A program made the position numbers and the translations under genes. A model generated the notes under the pieces. The model saw nothing but the letters and a program-made list of their open reading frames with translations, had not been told where the DNA came from and made no database searches. A stretch of 64,000 bases of DNA, taken from positions 62,001-126,000 of the forward strand of contig JAFQDK010000009.1 of assembly GCA_017399305.1 (NCBI GenBank), read 5' to 3'. Shown one piece after another: positions 15,091 through 23,349 of the stretch; positions within the stretch are counted from its first letter, which is position 1; each line of letters begins with the position of its first letter. The DNA comes from Clostridia bacterium (GTDB lineage Bacteria > Bacillota > Clostridia > Oscillospirales > CAG-272).

Positions 15091-16074
15091 GTGAAACTGA
15101 ATATAAAAAAGAGTGAAGGCACAATTGCTTTGCCGAAAAGCTGCACAACACTTCTTGCTGAGGCGGATGCGTCAGACCTCAAGGTATTGCTTTATGCTGC
15201 AATGCGAGAGGAAGAAGGCGCAGAAATTGACATTGCAGACGCGGCAAATGTGCTTATGATAAGCGAGACCGAAGTCAATTCGTCAATCAAATTCTGGCTT
15301 GGCGCAGGTGTGATAAAAAAGGGCAGAGCTTCTGATAAAAAAGAGCAGCTTGAAACAGAGAATAAAAAAGCGGCGCGCCGCCGTGCACTTCCCGAAAAGC
15401 GCACCGCAAAATTTACTGCAAATGAGCTTTGCGAGATAGCTGAAATCAACGAGGAATTCAAAAGCTTGCTTGACATGGCACAGCAGACCGCGGGCTGGAT
15501 TTTCAACACATCCGAAATTGAGATAATCGCGTCGCTTTACTCAAACCTCATGCTTTCGACAGAGTACATATTGGCGCTTATCAGCTACTACGTGCGTCGC
15601 CGCGAAAAACCGCTTCGCTATCTTGAAAAGGTGGCATACAGCTTTATTGATGACGGCATAGATACCGCGGAGGCACTTGAGGAAAAACTTCGTTATCTTG
15701 AAAGGTATGAAGGATACGAAGGTATGGTACGCAAGCTGTTTGGCCTTGGGGTGCGTACATTTATCGACAAGGAGCGCAGTATGCTTCGCACGTGGCTTGA
15801 GGAATACGGATATGGCGAAGATATTATCAAAGAGGCATATGAACGTACAGTAAGCAACACCGGTAAGGCGTCATTGAATTATGCCAACAGTATACTTAAG
15901 AACTGGCATGAGAAAGGTATAAAGACCGTTAAAGACCTGGAGTCAAAAGAAAAAACTTCGGATAAGAAGAACACCAAAACTACACGAGCAGGAACCGCTA
16001 CCGCGCGCAGCTTTAATGTTGACGATGCGCTTAGCAAGGCACTTGAACGTTCATACAAGGGTGATGATAAATGA
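15091..16074 (+). CDS. DnaD-domain replication initiation protein
   Basis: 327 residues from a GTG with GGCGGAGG upstream. Residues 1-75 are a winged-helix-like N-terminal region. The middle carries a DnaB/DnaD conserved domain at about 215-290, with YEGYEGMVRKLFG, EYGYGEDIIKEAYERTV and ASLNYANSILKNWHEKGI, the YxxxIxxxW motif of DnaD/DnaB loaders. The tail is basic and rich in Lys and Thr. It acts with the adjacent helicase loader (overlap 4 bases) in loading the replicative helicase. Confidence 0.9.
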   Translation: MKLNIKKSEGTIALPKSCTTLLAEADASDLKVLLYAAMREEEGAEIDIADAANVLMISETEVNSSIKFWLGAGVIKKGRASDKKEQLETENKKAARRRALPEKRTAKFTANELCEIAEINEEFKSLLDMAQQTAGWIFNTSEIEIIASLYSNLMLSTEYILALISYYVRRREKPLRYLEKVAYSFIDDGIDTAEALEEKLRYLERYEGYEGMVRKLFGLGVRTFIDKERSMLRTWLEEYGYGEDIIKEAYERTVSNTGKASLNYANSILKNWHEKGIKTVKDLESKEKTSDKKNTKTTRAGTATARSFNVDDALSKALERSYKGDDK

Positions 16075-17015
16075 GTTTTAACAGTCAGAACTACTACGCA
16101 TTGCGTGAGGAGTTTGAGAAAAAGCATCTTGCGGCGGTAGAGCGCGCAGAAACGCGCCGAGCTTCGCTTGAGATGAAAATTAAGGAGTTACGCGAAATAA
16201 ACGATGCGCTTTCTCTTACGGCATCGCGTATTTTCGGTGCGGCACTTGAAGGTAAAGACGGTCTTGATGACCGCATCGCCAAGATAAAAAAGAATACAGC
16301 CGATCTACGAGAGGCGCGAGATGCAGTTCTTTTAGCGGCAGGATACCCCAAAGACTATCTTGATATAAAGTACGATTGTGAAAAGTGCAACGATCTCGGA
16401 TTTGTCGATGCAAAAATGTGCGATTGCTTTAAGCGTGCGCTAATCTTAAAGGGATATGAAACATCCGGACTGGGCGCGCTTATAGGTAAGCAGACATTTG
16501 AGAACTATTCACTTAACTATTTTCGCGGCGATGACCTTGTCCGCATGAAACAAAACTATGAGATTGTGCATGACTATGCGAAAAGCTTTTCAAAAAAGAG
16601 CGACTCACTTTTGTTTATGGGCGGTACAGGTCTTGGCAAGACGCATCTTTCAAGCGCGCTTGCAAAAACGGTTATTGACAGCGGATATGATGTGCTTTAC
16701 ACATCCGCGTTGAATATGATCTCGGATTTTGAGAAAGCTAAATTCAAGGGAGAGGGCGACACGTCCCGCTACTTTGATGCCGAGTTGCTTATCATTGATG
16801 ATCTTGGCACAGAGGGTAGCGGCGCATTTACCGAATCCTTTGTTTACAACGTCATTGACACGCGCATTTGCAAGGGGCTACCGACTGTGGTCAGCACAAA
16901 TCTCACTGCACATGAGCTGTCGGCGAGATATGGCGAACGAATTTTCAGCCGACTTCTCGGCGTTTACAAGCCGCTTGTATTCTGCGGCAATGACGTACGT
17001 TTCGAAAAAAGATAA
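16071..17015 (+). CDS. DnaC/DnaI-type helicase loader ATPase
   Basis: 314 residues starting within the last codons of the DnaD gene (ATGA overlap). A coiled-coil N-terminus (about 1-85) is followed by a Cys cluster, CEKCNDLGF then CDCF (about 103-123), typical of DnaI zinc regions. The AAA+ core has Walker A GGTGLGKTH near 184 and Walker B LLIIDDLGTE near 239. It delivers the replicative helicase to DNA with the DnaD partner. This gene pair is a standard Firmicutes arrangement. Confidence 0.92.
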   Translation: MSFNSQNYYALREEFEKKHLAAVERAETRRASLEMKIKELREINDALSLTASRIFGAALEGKDGLDDRIAKIKKNTADLREARDAVLLAAGYPKDYLDIKYDCEKCNDLGFVDAKMCDCFKRALILKGYETSGLGALIGKQTFENYSLNYFRGDDLVRMKQNYEIVHDYAKSFSKKSDSLLFMGGTGLGKTHLSSALAKTVIDSGYDVLYTSALNMISDFEKAKFKGEGDTSRYFDAELLIIDDLGTEGSGAFTESFVYNVIDTRICKGLPTVVSTNLTAHELSARYGERIFSRLLGVYKPLVFCGNDVRFEKR

Positions 17016-17028
17016 ATACAATTTCACA

Positions 17029-17125
17029 CAGAGTAGAGTGACGCGCGTGAAGTGCTGTTTTGACGGGGAGTTGCAAAACGGACGAAGGCTTGTATGCCGC
17101 GGTGTGTCGCCCGCATCCCGCTGTT
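17029..17125 (+). ncRNA. Tetrahydrofolate (THF) riboswitch
   Basis: The conserved core of the class I (folT) THF riboswitch is visible in order: AGAGTAGA, GCGTGAAGTG, GACGGGGAGTTGC, ACGGACGAAGGC, GCCGCGG and CGCATCCCGCTG. It lies directly upstream of folT-folC and is followed by a terminator 26 bases later. Binding of reduced folates is therefore expected to lower transcription of the folate uptake and polyglutamylation genes. Confidence 0.93.
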
Positions 17126-17150
17126 AACCTTTGGCAAGATTAACAATAGG

Positions 17151-17177
17151 AACAAGCGGACTCTGTCCGCTTGTTTT
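17151..17177 (+). terminator. Expression-platform terminator of the THF riboswitch
   Basis: ACAAGCGGAC and GTCCGCTTGT form a strong stem with a 3-base loop followed by TTT, placed between aptamer and folT start. Confidence 0.85.
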
Positions 17178-17214
17178 GTGTGAAGCAACCTGATATTTTA
17201 AGGAGGCTTCAAAA

Positions 17215-17715
17215 ATGAAAAATATTTCACCTAAACTTATCGCAAGACTTGCGCTTTTTGCGGCTATCAGTCTTATTCTTGGAAAATTTTTAAGCTTTAA
17301 AATGGGCGACTGGGGCAGAGTCAGTCTTGAAAATCTGACCGTCATCCTTGCCGGTTATCTATATGGCTCTTTGCCGGGTATGTTATGCGGAGTTGTTGCC
17401 GATATTGTTGGCTGTATGCTTTACGGATATCCGATAAATCCTATAATTACTGTTGGTGCGGCAATGGTTGGCGCATATGCCGGCATTTTCGGTATGCATG
17501 GCAATTTCAAAGTGCCGCGACTTTATCTTTCTGTCGCGGCGGCGCATATCGCAGGCTCGCTTATAGTAAAGAGTATCGGTATACACGTTTTCTATTCGAC
17601 ACCGCTCGATATTCTTATTTTGCGTCTGCCAATCTATATTGTGACAGGCGTAATAGAATATATAATTATCAGCATCATGTTAAAAAATCGCGCGCTTAAG
17701 GAGCTAATGCAATGA
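17215..17715 (+). CDS. folT: Folate ECF transporter S component
   Basis: 166 residues with about five or six hydrophobic helices and the ECF S-component motif region LALFAAISLILGKFLS near the N-terminus (the alanine-rich AxxxA helix that contacts the T component). A folate substrate is supported by the THF riboswitch upstream and folC immediately downstream. It needs the shared EcfA/A'/T module encoded elsewhere. AAGGAGG lies before the ATG, and it overlaps folC by four bases. Confidence 0.93.
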   Translation: MKNISPKLIARLALFAAISLILGKFLSFKMGDWGRVSLENLTVILAGYLYGSLPGMLCGVVADIVGCMLYGYPINPIITVGAAMVGAYAGIFGMHGNFKVPRLYLSVAAAHIAGSLIVKSIGIHVFYSTPLDILILRLPIYIVTGVIEYIIISIMLKNRALKELMQ

Positions 17716-18974
17716 CATATACCGAAGCTTTAGAATATATTCATTCTGTCACATGGCGCGGCAGCATACCCGGGCTTTCACGCATTGAGGAGCTTTCACG
17801 TCGCATGGGCAATCCCGAAAAGGGCATGAAGTGCATACACATTGGCGGTACAAACGGAAAGGGAAGTACATCGGCATATCTCACATCGGTGCTTCGTGCC
17901 GCAGGATATCGCGTTGGTACATTTACATCGCCGTACGTGCGTACATTTAATGAGCGCATAGCTATAGATGGCAAGCCTGTTTCAAATTACATGCTTGCAT
18001 CAGCGGTTGAGACTGCAAAGCCGCATGCCGATGCCATGGCTGACCGCCCTACAGAGTTTGAGCTTATAACTGCGGTTGGGTTTGAGATATTTCGCCGCAA
18101 AAAGGTAGACGTAGTAGTACTTGAGGTTGGGCTAGGTGGCAGATTTGATTCTACAAATATAATTGAAGCGCCACTTGCGTCGCTTGTTACAGGCATTGCG
18201 TTTGACCATATGCAGTTGCTTGGCAATTCGCTTTCTGAAATCGCGTGGGAAAAAGCAGGTATTATCAAAGAGGGATGCCCGACTGTTACCGCGCGCCTTG
18301 CGGATGAAGCGGCAGAGGTTATAGCAAAAGAAGCAAGAGAGAAGAATTCAGCCGTTACCGTGGTTGATCTCGATAAAATAGTTGTTCACTCTGACACACT
18401 TGACGGTATTGTCATGGATTATGGCGAGTTTAAGAATATAAGAACCTCACTTATCGGCGGCTATCAGCCGCGCAATATCGCACTTGTGTGCGAAGCTGTT
18501 CGCGCACTTGAAAAGCGCGGTATGAAAATCGGAAAAGAAGCGCTGTACAGTGGCATTGCCAACGCAAAGTGGCCTGCGAGATTTGAACTGCTCTCCCGTG
18601 AGCCTGTTGTGGTGTTTGACGGCGGACATAACGAGGAAGGCGTGCGCGCCGCAATAAATACGGCAGAGCAGGTGTTCGGCGGCAAAAAGGCGGTGCTTCT
18701 CACAGGTGTAATGGCAGATAAAGCATATGACGGTATGGTAGATATCATTGCACCGCATATAGAAGAAGTGTTCACTCTGAAGCCCGATAATCCGCGCTCG
18801 CTTGATGCGGCATCACTCGCCGCAGTGTATGAGGCACATGGAGTAAAGGCAACAGCAAATGATAATATCGCTACATCGCTAAAAGCTGCAAGAAAGCGCG
18901 CAAAAGAGCTTGGGCTTCCATTGCTCATCCTCGGCTCGCTGTATTTGTATAAGGATATATATAAGCATTTTTGA
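17712..18974 (+). CDS. folC: Bifunctional folylpolyglutamate/dihydrofolate synthase
   Basis: 420 residues of the Mur-ligase fold. The ATP loop GGTNGKGSTSAYL is near residue 45, then TSPYVRTFNERI, the ridge motif VVVLEVGLGGRFDSTN near 135, and DGGHNEEGVRAA near 300. It adds glutamates to (dihydro)folate, retaining it in the cell. Genetic coupling to folT under the riboswitch makes a folate scavenging unit. The last bases lead into a repeat fragment. Confidence 0.95.
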   Translation: MTYTEALEYIHSVTWRGSIPGLSRIEELSRRMGNPEKGMKCIHIGGTNGKGSTSAYLTSVLRAAGYRVGTFTSPYVRTFNERIAIDGKPVSNYMLASAVETAKPHADAMADRPTEFELITAVGFEIFRRKKVDVVVLEVGLGGRFDSTNIIEAPLASLVTGIAFDHMQLLGNSLSEIAWEKAGIIKEGCPTVTARLADEAAEVIAKEAREKNSAVTVVDLDKIVVHSDTLDGIVMDYGEFKNIRTSLIGGYQPRNIALVCEAVRALEKRGMKIGKEALYSGIANAKWPARFELLSREPVVVFDGGHNEEGVRAAINTAEQVFGGKKAVLLTGVMADKAYDGMVDIIAPHIEEVFTLKPDNPRSLDAASLAAVYEAHGVKATANDNIATSLKAARKRAKELGLPLLILGSLYLYKDIYKHF

Positions 18975-18976
18975 TT

Positions 18977-19035
18977 GATGTTACTAAAGGCCCCCTTTAG
19001 GCAAGGGAGGCTTATATCATAAACATTAATTCATC
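18977..19035. repeat. Short relic of the intergenic element family
   Basis: CATAAACATTAATTCATC (19018-19035) is identical to the right end of the 10.5 kb element. The left part, TTGATTGATGTTACTA, resembles the opposite end with mismatches, and a CCCCCTTT/GGGAGG hairpin lies between. About 60 bases, probably an internally deleted copy. Confidence 0.6.
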
Positions 19036-19064
19036 CCATTCACGTGAATAATTCGTGAATTTTC

Positions 19065-19093
19065 TTGACATGGTTTTTAAAACCATGTATCAT
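19065..19093 (+). promoter_or_regulatory. Promoter of the activase/dehydratase operon with palindromic operator
   Basis: TTGACA (19065-19070) and TATCAT (19088-19093) with a 17-base spacer. The spacer is filled by a perfect inverted repeat, arms ACATGGTTTT (19068-19077) and AAAACCATGT (19079-19088) around one central base. Upstream are ATTCACGTGAAT (19038-19049) and ATTCGTGAAT (19051-19060). A dedicated repressor is inferred; its gene is not adjacent. Confidence 0.8.
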
Positions 19094-19123
19094 TTAAGTA
19101 GACTTAATTTCGGAGGCAATCTT

Positions 19124-22045
19124 ATGGCATATACGCTCGGAATAGATATCGGTTCAACGACTGTAAAGGTTGTTTTGCTTCGTGACAGAGAACCGATTTT
19201 TGAAAAATACGAGCGGCATTACTCAGCCGTACGCGAGAAGACGGACGAAATACTTACCGAGGCGGCACCGCTTCTTGACGGTGCGCCTTTTTCGGTTGCC
19301 ATCTCCGGCAGTGCAGGTCTCGGACTTGCGACCGAGGCGAATCTGCCTTTTGTGCAGGAGGTTTATGCTACCTCGCGCGTTGTCGAAACGCTTGAGCCCG
19401 ATGCTTCATGTGTTATCGAGCTTGGCGGCGAGGATGCAAAGATAATCTTCTTTGACGGTGGAATTGACGAGCGAATGAATGGCTCATGTGCAGGCGGCAC
19501 AGGGGCGTTTATAGATCAGATGGCAACACTGCTTGATGTTGACGCGGACGAGCTTGACCGCTTAAGCCTTGAGGCAAAGCGCATTTATCCGATAGCATCG
19601 CGTTGCGGAGTTTTTGCAAAAACCGACATTCAGCCTCTACTGAATCAGGGCGCAAGCAAGAGCGATATTGCGCTTAGTATTTATAAAGCAGTTGTCAATC
19701 AGACGATAGCAGGTCTTGCGCAGGGCAAAAAGATACGCGGCAGAGTTCTTTTTCTTGGCGGTCCTCTTTATTACTGCAAGGGACTTCGTAAGTGCTTTGC
19801 AGATACGCTGGGGCTGAGCGAAGAAAACGCGGTTTTCCCCTCTTATGCACGTTATTCTGTAGCAACGGGCGCGGCTATCTATGCTGAAACCACCGAGGGC
19901 ACGGTTACTATGAGGGAGTTACTTTCTCGTATACGTACCGCAAAGGCAGTGCAGACAACAGAGCTGCTTCAGCCGCTTTTCAGCGGCGCTGAGGAATACG
20001 GTCACTTCCGCGCACGTCATCAGCAAAACGCTGTTGCAAGAGAAAACATTGAAAACTATACTGGCAATGCTTATCTTGGAATTGACTGTGGCTCGACAAC
20101 AACAAAGCTTGCGCTTATTTCGGATGATAAAAAGCTTCTTTATACATATTACGCTTCAAATCGCGGAGATCCTGTCGAAATTGTGCGCGAGCAGATAACA
20201 GAGATATATAAAAAATGTGGCGACCGCGTAAAGATCATCGGCAGCGCTGTGACTGGCTATGGCGAGGAGCTGATTAAAAACGCATTCAACATTGATTTTG
20301 GTATAGTTGAAACTATCGCGCATTTTACTGCGGCAAAGTTTTTTATGCCAGAGGTCAACTTTATTCTTGATATAGGCGGACAGGACATCAAGTGCTTCCG
20401 CATTAAAAATGGCGCCATTGACAGCATCATGCTCAATGAAGCATGCTCGTCGGGATGCGGTTCGTTTCTCGAAACATTTGCAAAGTCGCTTGGCTGTTCT
20501 ATCGAGGATTTTGCAACGCGCGGTCTTTTTGCAAAGAAACCTGTCAACCTTGGTTCGCGCTGTACAGTCTTTATGAATTCCTCGGTAAAACAGGCGCAAA
20601 AAGACGGTGCAACTCTTGAGGATATTTCGGCAGGACTGTCGATAAGCGTTGTGAAAAACGCACTTTATAAGGTAATTCGTGTTGCATCTGCCGATGAGCT
20701 TGGTAAGAATGTTGTGGTGCAGGGTGGCACTTTCTATAATGACGCTGTGCTTCGCGCATTTGAAAAAGAGCTCGGCACAAATGTTGTGCGCCCTGATATC
20801 GCCGGTCTTATGGGAGCATTCGGTGCGGCACTCTATTCAATGAGAGCGAGCGAAAGCGGCATCATTTCTCCTGAAGCTCTTGCTTCGTTTTCCCATACTG
20901 CAAGGGCAACTGTGTGCAAGGGCTGTACCAACAACTGCTCGCTCACTATAAATACCTTTGCCGATGGCAGAAAATTTATTTCGGGCAACCGTTGCGAAAA
21001 AGGCGCAGGTATAAAGACAAGCGGCGAGAAACTGCCTAATCTGCACGCATTTAAGCGCGAATTGCTTGCACAGTTCGGTGATTTCATAGGCACAAGAAAG
21101 GATACCGTTGGTCTTCCGCTTTCTCTTGGAATGTTTGAACTGCTTCCTCTGTGGCATACATTTTTCCGTGAAATGGGCTTTGGTATTACAGTGTCAAAGA
21201 TGTCAACGCGCCGCACATATGAAAAGGGGCAGTTTTCCATCCCCTCTGACACCGCGTGCTATCCGGCAAAGCTGATGCACGGTCACATTGCGGAGCTTCT
21301 TGAAAACAAGGTGGATGCGATATTCTATCCATGCCTTACATATAACGTAGACGAGCATCTTGGGGATAACCATTATAATTGTCCTGTTGTTGCATATTAT
21401 TCTGAGCTTTTAAACGGAAATGTCGAAGAGCTTGCAGATATCAAGTTCCTTTATCCTTATCTCAACATCAACGATCAAAAAGAACTTGCAAATGAGCTTT
21501 ATACATTTCTTTCCGAGCGGTTTGAGAATATAAAGAAGCGTGACGTCAGTCGCGCGGTCAAGGCAGCATTTGGCGCATATGATGCTTTTGAGCAGGCGGT
21601 GCGTGCTGAGGGTGAGCGTGCTGTTAAATATGCACGTGATAACGGCAAGCCGATAATGATACTTGCCGGCAGACCGTATCATATTGACAGTGAAATAGGT
21701 CACGGTATAGATGCACTTGCAAATTCGCTTGGGTTTGCGGTGGTCAGCGAGGATAGCGTTTATCATCTTGCAAAGATGCGTCCGGTGGGTGTGCTTAATC
21801 AGTGGACATACCATTCGCGTCTTTACGGTGCATCCTTCTTTGCTACTGAGAATGATGATGTTCAGCTCGTTCAGCTTGTGTCATTCGGATGCGGTGTTGA
21901 TGCAATCACCACAGACGAGGTGCGTGCAATACTTGAAAACGACGGCAAACTTTATACACAGATAAAAATTGACGAAATAGCCGGTTTGGGTGCGGTAAAG
22001 ATACGTCTGCGTAGCCTTATCGGTGCAATTGAAGATAAAAAATAA
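19124..22045 (+). CDS. 2-hydroxyacyl-CoA dehydratase activase-type protein (double ASKHA ATPase plus DUF2229)
   Basis: 973 residues from the ATG at 19124, with CGGAGG seven bases before it. Two BcrAD/BadFG-type ATPase domains: the first begins LGIDIGSTTVKVVL at about residue 5 and has CAGGTGAFID and SRCGVF; the second begins LGIDCGSTTTKLAL at about 317 and has ACSSGCGSFLETFA and SRCTVFMNSS, whose cysteines ligate the 4Fe-4S cluster in HgdC-like activators. A Cys-rich patch (CKGCTNNC) lies near 594 and a DUF2229 region with DTACYPAKLMHGH near 710. It forms an operon with a dehydratase-like subunit one base downstream. The substrate of such large fused systems is unknown. Confidence 0.9.
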   Translation: MAYTLGIDIGSTTVKVVLLRDREPIFEKYERHYSAVREKTDEILTEAAPLLDGAPFSVAISGSAGLGLATEANLPFVQEVYATSRVVETLEPDASCVIELGGEDAKIIFFDGGIDERMNGSCAGGTGAFIDQMATLLDVDADELDRLSLEAKRIYPIASRCGVFAKTDIQPLLNQGASKSDIALSIYKAVVNQTIAGLAQGKKIRGRVLFLGGPLYYCKGLRKCFADTLGLSEENAVFPSYARYSVATGAAIYAETTEGTVTMRELLSRIRTAKAVQTTELLQPLFSGAEEYGHFRARHQQNAVARENIENYTGNAYLGIDCGSTTTKLALISDDKKLLYTYYASNRGDPVEIVREQITEIYKKCGDRVKIIGSAVTGYGEELIKNAFNIDFGIVETIAHFTAAKFFMPEVNFILDIGGQDIKCFRIKNGAIDSIMLNEACSSGCGSFLETFAKSLGCSIEDFATRGLFAKKPVNLGSRCTVFMNSSVKQAQKDGATLEDISAGLSISVVKNALYKVIRVASADELGKNVVVQGGTFYNDAVLRAFEKELGTNVVRPDIAGLMGAFGAALYSMRASESGIISPEALASFSHTARATVCKGCTNNCSLTINTFADGRKFISGNRCEKGAGIKTSGEKLPNLHAFKRELLAQFGDFIGTRKDTVGLPLSLGMFELLPLWHTFFREMGFGITVSKMSTRRTYEKGQFSIPSDTACYPAKLMHGHIAELLENKVDAIFYPCLTYNVDEHLGDNHYNCPVVAYYSELLNGNVEELADIKFLYPYLNINDQKELANELYTFLSERFENIKKRDVSRAVKAAFGAYDAFEQAVRAEGERAVKYARDNGKPIMILAGRPYHIDSEIGHGIDALANSLGFAVVSEDSVYHLAKMRPVGVLNQWTYHSRLYGASFFATENDDVQLVQLVSFGCGVDAITTDEVRAILENDGKLYTQIKIDEIAGLGAVKIRLRSLIGAIEDKK

Positions 22046-22046
22046 T

Positions 22047-23300
22047 ATGACAGAAAAAAACTACGTTCCTTTTACAAAGGAAATGATAAGCGAGTATACG
22101 ATCCTTGCGCCCAATATGCTGCCGATACATTTTAATATTGTATTGCAGTTTATGCGCGACAGGGGGTATACCGTGGATCTGCTTACCGAGGATGGACCAG
22201 AGGTCGCTGAAACAGGGCTTAAATATGTTCACAACGACACCTGCTATCCTGCAATACTTGTTATCGGACAGTTTATGCGCGCTATTGAAAGCGGCAAATA
22301 CGATCCGCACAAGGTTGCGCTGGTTTACTTTCAGACAGGCGGCGGTTGCCGTGCGTCAAATTACATATTCTTGCTCCGCAAGGCACTGAAAAAGGCAGGC
22401 TATGACTATGTTCCTGTTATATCAATAAGCTTTGACGGCCTTGAAAAGCATCCCGGCTTTAAAATTGATATTCCCACATGGTATAAGCTGCTTTACGGCA
22501 TAATGTATGCTGATCTTATCATGGCGCTTTCCGAACAGGTAAAGCCGTATGAAAAGCGTAAAGGCGAGGCTGCCGAACTTGCGGATAAGCTTTCTTTAGA
22601 GGTTGCCGCACATATGAAAGGCGGCGTTGGCGGCAAGCGTGCCGAAAAAATGATGCGCGATATTGTCAAGCGCTTTGCCGCTATTGAGCAGGACAGAAGC
22701 GTAAAGAAGCCTCGAGTAGGTATTGTCGGTGAGATATATGTAAAGTTCTCACCGCTTGGCAACAACAATCTTGGCGGTTTTCTTGTTGAAAATGGAGCTG
22801 AGGTCGTGCTCCCCGGTCTTATGAATTTCATGCTCTACTGTGTGTATAATAAGGTAGAGGACTATGAGCTTTACCACCGCGGCAATTGGTTTTTCTATCA
22901 GGCGGTGAAGATTGCATACAAGGTTCTGCTTTCCAAGCAGAAGAGCATTGCGGCACTCATTGAGGAAAGCGGTATCTTCCGTGCGGCTGAACCTTTTGAT
23001 GAGGTTGTTGATATTGCAGAAAAGTGTATCGGCAGAGGATGTAAAATGGGCGAGGGTTGGCTGTTGCCTGCCGAGATGCTTTCGCTTGCGGAGCACGGCA
23101 CGCCCAATATCGTTTGCACACAGCCTTTCGGATGTTTGCCAAACCACATTTGCGGCAAGGGAATGATGAAGCCGATAAAGGAGCATTATCCCAATGCTAA
23201 TATAATCGCAGTAGATTATGATGCATCAGCATCAAGGGTCAATCAGGAAAATCGCATCAAGCTTATGCTTGCAAATGCGAAAGTTGAAGAAGTAAGATAA
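22047..23300 (+). CDS. 2-hydroxyacyl-CoA dehydratase (HgdB-like) family protein
   Basis: 417 residues from the ATG at 22047 (an in-frame GTG at 22023 is possible; neither has a strong site, so coupling to the upstream gene is likely). Cys positions typical of the family occur in VHNDTCYPAILVIG near 65, GGGCRASNY near 102, and later CIGRGCKMGEGW and CTQPFGCLPNHICGKG near 340-375. It corresponds to the C-terminal part of the roughly 1400-residue fused activase-dehydratase proteins of other Clostridia. It probably forms a radical or reductive enzyme with the activase. A MFS gene follows. Confidence 0.88.
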   Translation: MTEKNYVPFTKEMISEYTILAPNMLPIHFNIVLQFMRDRGYTVDLLTEDGPEVAETGLKYVHNDTCYPAILVIGQFMRAIESGKYDPHKVALVYFQTGGGCRASNYIFLLRKALKKAGYDYVPVISISFDGLEKHPGFKIDIPTWYKLLYGIMYADLIMALSEQVKPYEKRKGEAAELADKLSLEVAAHMKGGVGGKRAEKMMRDIVKRFAAIEQDRSVKKPRVGIVGEIYVKFSPLGNNNLGGFLVENGAEVVLPGLMNFMLYCVYNKVEDYELYHRGNWFFYQAVKIAYKVLLSKQKSIAALIEESGIFRAAEPFDEVVDIAEKCIGRGCKMGEGWLLPAEMLSLAEHGTPNIVCTQPFGCLPNHICGKGMMKPIKEHYPNANIIAVDYDASASRVNQENRIKLMLANAKVEEVR

Positions 23301-23338
23301 ATTAGAGTTTAGCGACGTAGTCGCTAAACTCTAATTTA
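23300..23338. terminator. Long perfect hairpin after the dehydratase operon
   Basis: Arms AAATTAGAGTTTAGCGAC (23300-23317) and GTCGCTAAACTCTAATTT (23321-23338) are perfectly complementary over 18 bases with a GTA loop. It starts at the stop codon and ends 11 bases before the MFS start. It may terminate or trim the transcript, though the U-tract is only three bases. Confidence 0.6.
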
Positions 23339-23349
23339 CGGAGAAAAAC

